From JBAYHA01 sp964605975 (GTDB lineage: Bacteria > Patescibacteriota > Patescibacteriia > UBA11705 > JABHMO01): a stretch of DNA of 22,860 nucleotides. Shown here piece by piece: positions 6,758 to 11,576 of the stretch. The notes under the pieces are model-generated. The model worked only from the letters and a program-made list of their open reading frames with translations. It was not told the origin of the DNA and did not search any database. The position numbers and the translations under genes were made by a program. The stretch spans positions 1 through 22,860 of the forward strand of contig CAZSER010000008.1 in NCBI GenBank assembly GCA_964605975.1, read 5' to 3'. Numbering within the stretch: position 1 is the stretch's first letter; every line of letters begins with the position of its first letter.

Positions 6758-7423
6758 ATGAAAAAGGTATGTAAAAAGTGCGGACTCACCGCCATTGTCG
6801 GTGAGGAGATTTTTTCTTGCCCCGTTGAGGGGTGTGACGGAAACCTCCTTGACGAGGAGGAGGTTCCGACGCCTCCGGTGGAGGAAAAGCCGGAGCCGAC
6901 AGCAGTTCCGGTGATTCCGCCGATGCCGGAAATGCCGGCTTCGGCGGCTAAGCTCCTCGCCGACTTGTTCGGTGGAGGGGAGGATAGGGAGGAAAATCCT
7001 CGGCCCCAAAAGGGCGGAAAGAGGATCCCGCCTCTTCGGGAGTTCAAAGCTCCCGAATTTGAAGCCGAGAAGGACGAGGCAGAAGCCCAAGCCGAAGCCG
7101 AGAGGGCTAAGGCCGAGGCAGAAGCCAAAGCCGAAGCTGAAGCCGAAGCTGAGAAGGCCAAGGCTGAGGCAGAAGCCAAAGCCGAAGCTGAAGCCGAAGC
7201 TGAGAAGGCCAAGGCTGAGGCAGAAGCCAAAGCCGAAGCTGAAGCCGAAGCCGAGAGGGCCAAGGCCGAGGCGGAAGCCAAAGCCAAAGCCGAGAGGGCC
7301 AAGGCCGAGGCGGAAGCCAAAGCCAAAGCTGAGAAGGGAGAAGGGAGCTCCAACTGGTGGCTTCTTTTCCCTGTTGTGCTGGTCCTGATGTTGGGGTCAG
7401 CCTACTACTATTTCCTGTGGTAA
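6758..7423 (+). CDS. Locus gene 1: zinc-ribbon, TolA-like Ala/Glu/Lys helix, C-terminal membrane anchor
   Basis: The 221-residue protein starts at the ATG behind AAAGGAG; longer readings would translate the conserved RNA leader. Residues 4-25 carry CKKCG and CPVEGC, a four-cysteine zinc-ribbon-like knuckle. A Pro/Glu linker follows, then from about residue 108 to 195 an Ala/Glu/Lys helix built of 17- and 13-residue repeats, resembling the periplasm-spanning domain of TolA. The C-terminus (NWWLLFPVVLVLMLGSAYYY) is a single membrane helix. There is no signal peptide, so a tail-anchored topology with a cytoplasmic ribbon and helix is most likely. Codons are GC-rich (GCC, GAG), unlike flanking genes. 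It is transcribed alone: its own promoter lies upstream and a terminator at 7450. Function unknown. Confidence 0.85.
   Translation: MKKVCKKCGLTAIVGEEIFSCPVEGCDGNLLDEEEVPTPPVEEKPEPTAVPVIPPMPEMPASAAKLLADLFGGGEDREENPRPQKGGKRIPPLREFKAPEFEAEKDEAEAQAEAERAKAEAEAKAEAEAEAEKAKAEAEAKAEAEAEAEKAKAEAEAKAEAEAEAERAKAEAEAKAKAERAKAEAEAKAKAEKGEGSSNWWLLFPVVLVLMLGSAYYYFLW
7100..7330 (+). repeat. In-frame tandem repeats, 3 x 51 nt then 2 x 39 nt
   Basis: Three 17-codon units (starting 7100, 7151, 7202; pattern E(R/K)AKAEAEAKAEAEAEA) are followed by two 13-codon units (7253, 7292; ERAKAEAEAKAKA). Units are nearly identical in DNA, which points to recent slippage or unequal crossover. They encode the alanine-rich helix of gene 1. 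Confidence 0.95.
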
Positions 7424-7429
7424 CACAGG
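7414..7429 (+). promoter_or_regulatory. Stop-codon hairpin of gene 1
   Basis: CCTGTG (7414-7419) and CACAGG (7424-7429) form a perfect 6-bp stem closed by the GNRA-type tetraloop GTAA. That loop contains the whole TAA stop (7421-7423). There is no U-tract behind it; the true terminator is a separate hairpin 20 nt further on. Confidence 0.8.
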
Positions 7430-7449
7430 CGTAGAAGTTCTGTTTTTTT

Positions 7450-7483
7450 GGAGCCGATTCTCAAATCGGCTCCTTTTCTTTTT
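7450..7483 (+). terminator. Intrinsic terminator of gene 1
   Basis: GGAGCCGATT (7450-7459) and AATCGGCTCC (7464-7473) form a perfect 10-bp stem with a 4-nt loop, followed by TTTTCTTTTT. This is a strong rho-independent terminator. Confidence 0.95.
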
Positions 7484-7499
7484 ATCTAGGAGCGGATAC

Positions 7500-7528
7500 T
7501 TGACAAAAAAATAGTTAGATGCTATAAT
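7500..7528 (+). promoter_or_regulatory. Consensus promoter of genes 2-3-4
   Basis: Perfect TTGACA (7500-7505), a 17-nt spacer and perfect TATAAT (7523-7528), preceded by TGC (extended -10). The predicted start is about 7534-7536, the first bases of leader copy 2. I found no convincing promoter or U-tract terminator between genes 2, 3 and 4, so this promoter probably drives all three. Confidence 0.93.
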
Positions 7529-7533
7529 GATTT

Positions 7534-7658
7534 GTTATTTGAAAATACCATAACTCTCTGGTTGTTTAAAAGCGATTTTAGTTTTTTAATGATAGATAAA
7601 GTTAGAAGATTAAAATGGTTTTTAAACAACCGCCCCGTTAGAAACGGGGCAAAGGAGA
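7534..7658 (+). promoter_or_regulatory. Structured 5' leader, repeat copy 2
   Basis: This leader is identical at all 125 positions to copy 1 (6628-6752). The 12-bp stem lies at 7560-7571 with 7620-7631, the abutting GCCCC hairpin at 7632-7650, the SD AAAGGAG at 7651-7657 and the ATG at 7664. Identity ends one base after the SD, and the two downstream proteins are unrelated. Confidence 0.85.
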
Positions 7659-7663
7659 AGGAC

Positions 7664-8281
7664 ATGAAAAAGAATATTGGGGTGATTTTGGGGATAATCG
7701 TGGTCGCCATCGTTTTGATGGCAGTGATGGAGAGGTTGGAGTTCTTTCAGAAGGACTCCGGAGAGAAGATTGAAACCCTCTCCGAGAGGGTCGAGGTGGT
7801 CGAGGAGACCACCAAGAAGGAGGCGGTTCCGACTCCTCCGGCTCCTTCGGCTCCTGTTGTGAAACAGGAGCCGGAACTTCCGGAACAGAAAACTGTTCCG
7901 AAAGTAGCACAACAGGAGGAAACTCCTGTGGTGTCGGAGGCTTGTAAGAACTGTCCTCCTCCGGCTCCGGAGGAACCAGTGGTGGCTCCTCCCGCCAAAA
8001 AGAAGAAGGCTGTCAAAAAACAGCCGAAGAAGAAGGTGGAGCCGGAGTTGGTTCAGGAGGAAGTTTCCCCTCCTGCCAAAAAAAAGGGGAAAAAAAGGAA
8101 GTCAAAGAGGGCTTCAAAGAAGGAGAAGCTCCTCTGGCAGGAGGTCTACATCAACGGGGAGAAAGTTGGGGGCGGAGGTAGCTTCGCTCCCATGAACCTC
8201 CCAGCATTCGAAGGAGTCGTAGTGGACTCCTATGTCGGGGGGGAGGTCATTGTTTCGCCGATTATTCTCGATCTGAGATAA
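7664..8281 (+). CDS. Locus gene 2: N-terminally anchored, Pro/Lys-rich basic protein
   Basis: The 205-residue protein has an N-terminal membrane helix (MKKNIGVILGIIVVAIVLMA; no lipobox). A short acidic helix follows (about residues 28-50), then a proline-rich region with a single ACKNC motif, then very basic stretches (AKKKKAVKKQPKKK and KKKGKKRKSKRASKK). A glycine/hydrophobic C-terminal segment (VYINGEKVGGGGSFAPMN...) completes it. It is probably an anchored protein with a disordered, cationic extracellular or wall-spanning stalk that binds anionic surface polymer or the acidic product of gene 3; this is inference. The start is set by AAAGGAG 6 nt upstream. It is first in a 2-3-4 unit. No family recognised. 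Confidence 0.82.
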   Translation: MKKNIGVILGIIVVAIVLMAVMERLEFFQKDSGEKIETLSERVEVVEETTKKEAVPTPPAPSAPVVKQEPELPEQKTVPKVAQQEETPVVSEACKNCPPPAPEEPVVAPPAKKKKAVKKQPKKKVEPELVQEEVSPPAKKKGKKRKSKRASKKEKLLWQEVYINGEKVGGGGSFAPMNLPAFEGVVVDSYVGGEVIVSPIILDLR

Positions 8282-8290
8282 TCGGCGAAA
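8253..8290 (+). promoter_or_regulatory. Stop-codon hairpin of gene 2
   Basis: TTTCGCCGATTAT (8253-8265) and ATAATCGGCGAAA (8278-8290) are perfectly complementary over 13 bp around a 12-nt loop, which can add CTC-GAG pairs. The TAA stop (8279-8281) is in the 3' arm, one base from the loop. No U-tract follows (AAAAATCC), so it is not an intrinsic terminator. Confidence 0.8.
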
Positions 8291-8300
8291 AATCCTGCCT

Positions 8301-8470
8301 GCTCACGATTCCGTGAGCAAAAATCCTCGGTGTTGTTCTTTCATAATCTGCGTTTGGGTGGAAGTTATCACTATAACTTCCACCTCCTACCTGAGTGTTT
8401 AATTAGGAAATTAAACTTTCGGGTGGGTAGTTTGTTCTTAAAAAAACGCCCCTTAACTGGGGCAAAGGAG
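8301..8470 (+). promoter_or_regulatory. Multi-hairpin intergenic leader of gene 3
   Basis: Four hairpins in a row. GCTCACG-ATTC-CGTGAGC (8301-8318). A perfect 12-bp stem GGTGGAAGTTAT-CACT-ATAACTTCCACC (8357-8384). A two-part stem, ACCTGA (8389-8394) with TCGGGT (8419-8424) and GTTTAATT (8397-8404) with AATTAAAC (8409-8416). Finally GCCCC (8448-8452) with GGGGC (8459-8463), abutting AAAGGAG (8464-8470) six nt from the ATG. The middle two hairpins recur in the gene 4 leader. Confidence 0.8.
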
Positions 8471-8476
8471 AGGATC

Positions 8477-8941
8477 ATGAAGAAGCTTTTTGTTTTGTTT
8501 TCCTTTTTCTTTTTTTCTTTTTCTTCCCCTCTTGCCTTCGGGCAGGAGCGTTCGAATTCTAACCACGACGAAGTCGATGAAGAGGGGGAAGCCGACGACG
8601 ACGAAGAAGTCGATGAGGGGGAGGAGGACGATGATGAGGCCTCAATGAAGAAGACTCACATCTACCAGCCAGTGTTCGTTAACACTGCTGCTGGGGGTGA
8701 AGGGGTCGCTTTTCCTAAGGGCCCATGGGTTGAGGGGGCCAACACCGGTGGGGGAGAGCTAGTGAACGCCCCCGTATTCTTAACCATCCCCGGCGAGGAG
8801 AAGTCCTGGTGCGGGGAAAACACCGTAGTCTGCGGACTCCTAATTGGAGTCGGCACGGCCGCGGTCATTGGGTTGGGGGTTTGGGGCGCCGATAGCCTCG
8901 GCGCCTTCGATAGTAAGAATACGGTTAGCTTTGGGCGATAA
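8477..8941 (+). CDS. Locus gene 3: secreted acidic protein with C-terminal hydrophobic segment
   Basis: The 154-residue protein has a clear signal peptide (MKKLFVLFSFFFFSF then SSPLAFG, cleavage likely after AFG). Next comes an Asp/Glu block of about 30 residues (DEVDEEGEADDDEEVDEGEE). A Gly-rich segment follows (YQPVFVNTAAGGEGVAF, ANTGGGELVNAPVFL), then a C-terminal hydrophobic stretch with two cysteines (WCGENTVVCGLLIGVGTAAV) and a polar tail. The acidic block suits calcium binding or pairing with the basic gene 2 product. The last segment could be a membrane helix or an assembly strand. SD and start follow the locus pattern. Codons are GC-rich. Unknown family. Confidence 0.82.
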   Translation: MKKLFVLFSFFFFSFSSPLAFGQERSNSNHDEVDEEGEADDDEEVDEGEEDDDEASMKKTHIYQPVFVNTAAGGEGVAFPKGPWVEGANTGGGELVNAPVFLTIPGEEKSWCGENTVVCGLLIGVGTAAVIGLGVWGADSLGAFDSKNTVSFGR

Positions 8942-8956
8942 CGCCCAAAACTAACC
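8923..8956 (+). promoter_or_regulatory. Stop-codon hairpin of gene 3
   Basis: GGTTAG (8923-8928) with CTAACC (8951-8956) and TTTGGGCG (8930-8937) with CGCCCAAA (8942-8949) form a 14-bp helix with a single C-A mismatch. The tetraloop ATAA (8938-8941) holds the complete TAA stop (8939-8941). No U-tract follows. Confidence 0.82.
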
Positions 8957-8963
8957 TTCACCT

Positions 8964-9089
8964 GCGGAACTTTGATTCACAAATCAAAGTTCCGCTCACC
9001 TGAACATTTAATTTAGAGATTGAATTTTCAGGTGAGTTGTTCTTTAAATTTATTTTTTATAAAGCCCCGTTAGAAACGGGGCAAAGGAG
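8964..9089 (+). promoter_or_regulatory. Multi-hairpin leader of gene 4
   Basis: A perfect 14-bp stem, GCGGAACTTTGATT (8964-8977) with AATCAAAGTTCCGC (8982-8995), has loop CACA. A two-part stem follows: CACCTGAA (8997-9004) with TTCAGGTG (9027-9034), and ATTTAATT (9006-9013) with GATTGAAT (9018-9025). Last is GCCCCGTTAGAAACGGGGC (9064-9082), abutting AAAGGAG (9083-9089). The second element corresponds to the gene 3 leader with a compensatory G-C to A-U change. Confidence 0.82.
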
Positions 9090-9095
9090 AGGGTC

Positions 9096-9926
9096 ATGAA
9101 GAAAATTTTTACGGTTGTTGTTTTTTTGTTTTTGGTAGTTTTTTCTTTTTCTGGTTGCGGAGACCAGGAGACAACCATCAACGGACCGATTCCGGTCAAG
9201 GTTGATGGGGCAGTGGCAACACTGCCAGTCGGACTGCAGAAATGCAGTTACGACTTTGAATGTCCCGTCTGGCAGGTCTGCCAGCCGTGGGACCAGGCCA
9301 GCGAGATGCTGGCGGTCAGGGTCTGCACCGACTACTGTCGAGTGCAGTATTCGGCTCCTGTCAAAAAGGACACCGTGACGGGTGTCGTGGAGTACCGGTT
9401 CGCTGAGGACTCTTGCAAGAGAACCTCGGCGGATAATCCATCCTCTGCGGAGGGTCTAAGTTTCTCCTGTTCTGAAAAGGAGAAGCTTTGTGTGGTTGAT
9501 CCGCCTAAAAAGGCGGAGCCGGTGGTCCCAACGGATCCAATAGAGCCGACCGACCCTCCGGTGAAGGAGCCAAAACTTTCCAAACTGAAGTGTTGCTACA
9601 GCAATGCTTCGGAGGAGGTTTTGGCGGTGGCTTACGGCCAGGTTAGCTGGTCGGAGTCAACACTGGAGGATCCCGAGGCCTGGGATCGAGCCTCGGACCG
9701 GGATATCGATAACGCCTGTTTTGAGGCGTATATTGATATGTCCCAGGTGTTCCTGGGCTTCTGGGTCGATTTGACCTTGGAAGCCCACAAGGGGCGCCCA
9801 TCCAGTGAGATCCTCTGGGTGGGCGAAGGGGAAAAACCATCCGGTTGTTGGATAGAAGGTTCTCCGATGAAGATCGGGGACTTTGTCCAAAACTTTGGAT
9901 GGGAGGTTGGCGATTCCGCAGAGTAG
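9096..9926 (+). CDS. Locus gene 4: cysteine-rich lipoprotein
   Basis: The 276-residue protein starts with a lipoprotein signal (MKKIFTVVVFLFLVVFSFSGC; lipobox FSGC, Cys21). It continues with a Cys-rich module (CSYDFECPVWQVCQPW, VCTDYC) like the short disulfide modules of many deltaproteobacterial surface lipoproteins. A Pro-rich spacer (about residues 138-165) follows, then a C-terminal domain starting KLKCCYSN with further cysteines and many aromatic/acidic residues. It is likely a lipid-anchored extracellular protein. It is the last gene of the 2-3-4 unit; the terminator lies at 10047. SD and start follow the locus pattern, and the stop is TAG. No specific function recognised. Confidence 0.85.
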   Translation: MKKIFTVVVFLFLVVFSFSGCGDQETTINGPIPVKVDGAVATLPVGLQKCSYDFECPVWQVCQPWDQASEMLAVRVCTDYCRVQYSAPVKKDTVTGVVEYRFAEDSCKRTSADNPSSAEGLSFSCSEKEKLCVVDPPKKAEPVVPTDPIEPTDPPVKEPKLSKLKCCYSNASEEVLAVAYGQVSWSESTLEDPEAWDRASDRDIDNACFEAYIDMSQVFLGFWVDLTLEAHKGRPSSEILWVGEGEKPSGCWIEGSPMKIGDFVQNFGWEVGDSAE

Positions 9927-9945
9927 TTTTCTGCGGGCGCCAACC
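9905..9945 (+). promoter_or_regulatory. Stop-codon hairpin of gene 4
   Basis: Outer stem GGTTGGCG (9905-9912) with CGCCAACC (9938-9945); inner stem CCGCAGA (9916-9922) with TCTGCGG (9930-9936). The apical loop GTAGTTT (9923-9929) contains the TAG stop (9924-9926). Confidence 0.82.
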
Positions 9946-9950
9946 GAAAA

Positions 9951-9991
9951 CTCACTTAGACAGTTTTCCTAACAGGGGCTGTCTAGGTGAG
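9951..9991 (+). promoter_or_regulatory. 13-bp hairpin downstream of gene 4
   Basis: CTCACTTAGACAG (9951-9963) pairs with CTGTCTAGGTGAG (9979-9991) over 13 bp with one G-U pair, around a 15-nt loop that can close CCT-AGG. It lies between the stop hairpin and the terminator. The following AAAAATTTTT tract is not a clean U-run, so a 3'-end stabiliser or processing site is as likely as a terminator. Confidence 0.65.
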
Positions 9992-10046
9992 AAAAATTTT
10001 TACCGGCAAGGGCAAGTGATCCCGAGCCGGAAGAGATATAAAAAAT

Positions 10047-10085
10047 AAACCCGTGTGCTACATTAGCCACGGGTTTTATATTTTA
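10047..10085 (+). terminator. Intrinsic terminator of the 2-3-4 unit
   Basis: AAACCCGTG (10047-10055) pairs with CACGGGTTT (10068-10076), with an inner GCT-AGC, and TATATTTTA follows. Confidence 0.8.
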
Positions 10086-10086
10086 A

Positions 10087-10115
10087 TTGACAATGTCTGT
10101 TTAATATGCTATAAT
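10087..10115 (+). promoter_or_regulatory. Consensus promoter of gene 5
   Basis: Perfect TTGACA (10087-10092), a 17-nt spacer and perfect TATAAT (10110-10115), again with TGC before the -10 box. This is the same three-part design as the gene 1 and gene 2 promoters. Confidence 0.93.
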
Positions 10116-10136
10116 TGACTGTTAGTTTAGTGCTTT

Positions 10137-10227
10137 AACAAGAAAACTAATTTTAGCTAAAATAAATGGAGTTAAGATGAGTTTTCTTGTTTTTTGACAA
10201 CAAAGCCCTTTAATTGGGGCAAAGGAG
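10137..10227 (+). promoter_or_regulatory. Structured leader of gene 5
   Basis: A perfect 12-bp stem, AACAAGAAAACT (10137-10148) with AGTTTTCTTGTT (10180-10191), encloses a small ATTTT-AGCT-AAAAT hairpin. GCCC (10205-10208) and GGGC (10217-10220) then form a short hairpin that abuts AAAGGAG (10221-10227), 6 nt before the ATG. The layout matches the gene 1/2 leaders (12-bp enclosing stem, then pre-SD hairpin, then SD) with different sequence. Confidence 0.78.
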
Positions 10228-10233
10228 CGAGAA

Positions 10234-11337
10234 ATGCGAAAATTGTTTATTTTTGTTTTGGTTTCTTTTGTTTTTTCGGCCTGTTTTTCGGCGGAAAGTT
10301 CCGCAGAAAGGGAGGACCAGGAAAAACTGGAATCTCAGATTTCTTGCTCCACGCATGTGGAGTGTGAGGATCTAGGGTTTGAGTTTTGTTCCATTTCAGG
10401 TTTTTGTAGTGGAACGAAACAAGAGGTGCCAAGGGTGGACTATCCTTCTGAGGAGGACATCTTGGCAGAAAATGGGGAAGATGTAGAGTCTTCCCAATAT
10501 GGAGTCTCTCCTTATGGAGAGGTGACATATTGGCAGTCGTCTGACTGCAGTTCTGATAGTGAATGTTTCCCGACTTGTTTTTGTAGTCAGGGAAATCAGG
10601 CTTGTTTTCAAACAAGCTGTCAGCAGGGGAAATGTCACCCTGTTGAGGGATTGATAGTGGTGGTCTGTTCTGGGGGGTGCCGTGATGGCCAATGCTATTC
10701 CGATTCCGAGATGGAAGAGGAAATAACGGCAGAAGAGGATATTTCCTCTGAACCGGAGGATGTTGTTTCCGATTCCGAGATGGAAGAGGAAATAACAGAG
10801 GAAGAGGATCTCTCCTCTGAATCAGAGGATGTTGTTTCTGATTCCGAGATGGAAGAGGAAATAACAGAAGAAGAGGATTTCGCCTCTGAACCGGAGGATG
10901 TTGTTTCTGATTCCGAGATGGAAGAAGAAATAACAGAAGAGGGAGAAACTCCATTTTCTCAGAGCTGTGAAGACGGCTCTGACTGTGGGGAAGGTGAGTT
11001 TTGTGGGGGAGAAGGTTGTCTTCCTTCGACAGGGAAAGTCATCTTTACTGTCGAGGGATGTTCTCTGCCCTGGGCCATTATTTGGTACGGGGTGGACAAG
11101 CAACAGATAGTTGCTTGTGGGGAGGAACTTTCAATTTCGGTGAGCGAACTTTGTTTGTGGGGAACTAAATTCCCAACATTCAAGTTTAATCTCACTGACA
11201 AGGGGTATGAATGGGGAGGTGGAACCTCCGCATACCTAGAAACGGAATTTTCCCACGTGTTGATCCCCGATGCCGAACAGGGTAATTTGGGGAAGGCCGT
11301 GGTGAGTTGGCAATCATTTTCCTGCCTAAATTTTTAA
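10234..11337 (+). CDS. Locus gene 5: lipoprotein with disulfide modules and acidic 23-residue repeats
   Basis: The 367-residue protein has a lipoprotein signal (MRKLFIFVLVSFVFSAC; lipobox FSAC, Cys17). Cys-rich modules CSTHVECEDLGFEFC and CSSDSECFPTCFC...CQQGKC follow. Next are 3.5 acidic repeats of SDSEMEEEITEEED...SSEPEDVV (about residues 156-236), another module (CEDGSDCGEGEFCGGEGC), and a ~100-residue C-terminal beta-rich-looking domain (GKVIFTVEGCSLPWAIIWYG...). Lipid-anchored, extracellular and calcium-binding through the acidic repeats is plausible but inferred. It is transcribed alone with its own promoter and terminator. GC is intermediate between genes 1-4 and the flanks. Confidence 0.85.
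   Translation: MRKLFIFVLVSFVFSACFSAESSAEREDQEKLESQISCSTHVECEDLGFEFCSISGFCSGTKQEVPRVDYPSEEDILAENGEDVESSQYGVSPYGEVTYWQSSDCSSDSECFPTCFCSQGNQACFQTSCQQGKCHPVEGLIVVVCSGGCRDGQCYSDSEMEEEITAEEDISSEPEDVVSDSEMEEEITEEEDLSSESEDVVSDSEMEEEITEEEDFASEPEDVVSDSEMEEEITEEGETPFSQSCEDGSDCGEGEFCGGEGCLPSTGKVIFTVEGCSLPWAIIWYGVDKQQIVACGEELSISVSELCLWGTKFPTFKFNLTDKGYEWGGGTSAYLETEFSHVLIPDAEQGNLGKAVVSWQSFSCLNF
10699..10941 (+). repeat. 69-nt in-frame repeats in gene 5
   Basis: Units start at 10699, 10768, 10837 and 10906 (the last partial). Each encodes SDSEMEEEIT followed by a variable acidic half. Differences between units are few, so the expansion is recent or homogenised. Confidence 0.93.
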
Positions 11338-11346
11338 TTTAGGCAG
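11322..11346 (+). promoter_or_regulatory. Stop-codon hairpin of gene 5
   Basis: CTGCCTAAAT (11322-11331) and ATTTAGGCAG (11337-11346) pair perfectly over 10 bp. The 5-nt loop TTTTA contains the first two bases of the TAA stop (11335-11337), and the third closes the stem. It is separate from the real terminator 5 nt downstream. Confidence 0.8.
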
Positions 11347-11351
11347 ACGGG

Positions 11352-11390
11352 AAGCGCTTATCGTCTTATCGATAAGCGCTTTTTCTTTTA
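11352..11390 (+). terminator. Intrinsic terminator of gene 5
   Basis: AAGCGCTTATCG (11352-11363) with CGATAAGCGCTT (11370-11381) form a perfect 12-bp stem with a 6-nt loop, followed by TTTTCTTTT. Confidence 0.95.
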
Positions 11391-11431
11391 AATTAGCTGA
11401 TTTTTAAAACAAGATTTTTATTTTTTTGCTC

Positions 11432-11460
11432 TTGACAAATAAAAATAAATTTGTTAATGT
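11432..11460 (+). promoter_or_regulatory. Promoter of gene 6
   Basis: TTGACA (11432-11437), a 17-nt spacer and TAATGT (11455-11460). The -35 box is perfect; the -10 box is weaker than those of genes 2 and 5. Confidence 0.75.
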
Positions 11461-11498
11461 AAGCAGTTCAGATGAGGATTACTTTTTGGTTTTTTCAT

Positions 11499-11546
11499 TT
11501 TATTTAACTTCAAGGTTAAATAAAGATTTAAGCTCAAAAGTTGAGC
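11499..11546 (+). promoter_or_regulatory. Leader hairpins of gene 6
   Basis: TTTATTTAAC (11499-11508) pairs with GTTAAATAAA (11515-11524) around TTCAAG. GCTCAA (11532-11537) pairs with TTGAGC (11541-11546) around AAG. The SD here is GGAGGT a little further on, with no GCCCC hairpin, so this leader differs from those of genes 1-5. Confidence 0.6.
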
Positions 11547-11576
11547 CGTTCCTTAACAATTTATGGAGGTGCTGTA

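Noticed and set aside
6625..7353. 242-codon antisense open frame rich in Ala and Ser
   Set aside because: It is the mirror of the GCC/GAG-rich repeat of gene 1, has no SD or promoter of its own and runs across a terminator and promoter.
6628..7658. Leader repeat as a mobile element (MITE/REP)
   Set aside because: No terminal inverted repeat bounding the unit and no target duplication were seen. The copies start at the transcription start and end at the SD, which fits a regulatory leader.
8288..8326. AAAAATCCT repeated after two successive hairpins downstream of gene 2
   Set aside because: Two copies of a 9-mer in A-rich sequence are too little to support an element.
6628..10227. Known riboswitch or T-box in the leaders
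   Set aside because: I recognise none of the conserved cores of common classes, and the leaders show no transcription-attenuation U-tract. An Rfam scan would decide.
11541..11576. Upstream ATG of gene 6
   Set aside because: It would place 12 residues before the lipoprotein signal peptide and lies before the GGAGGT SD that serves ATG 11577.
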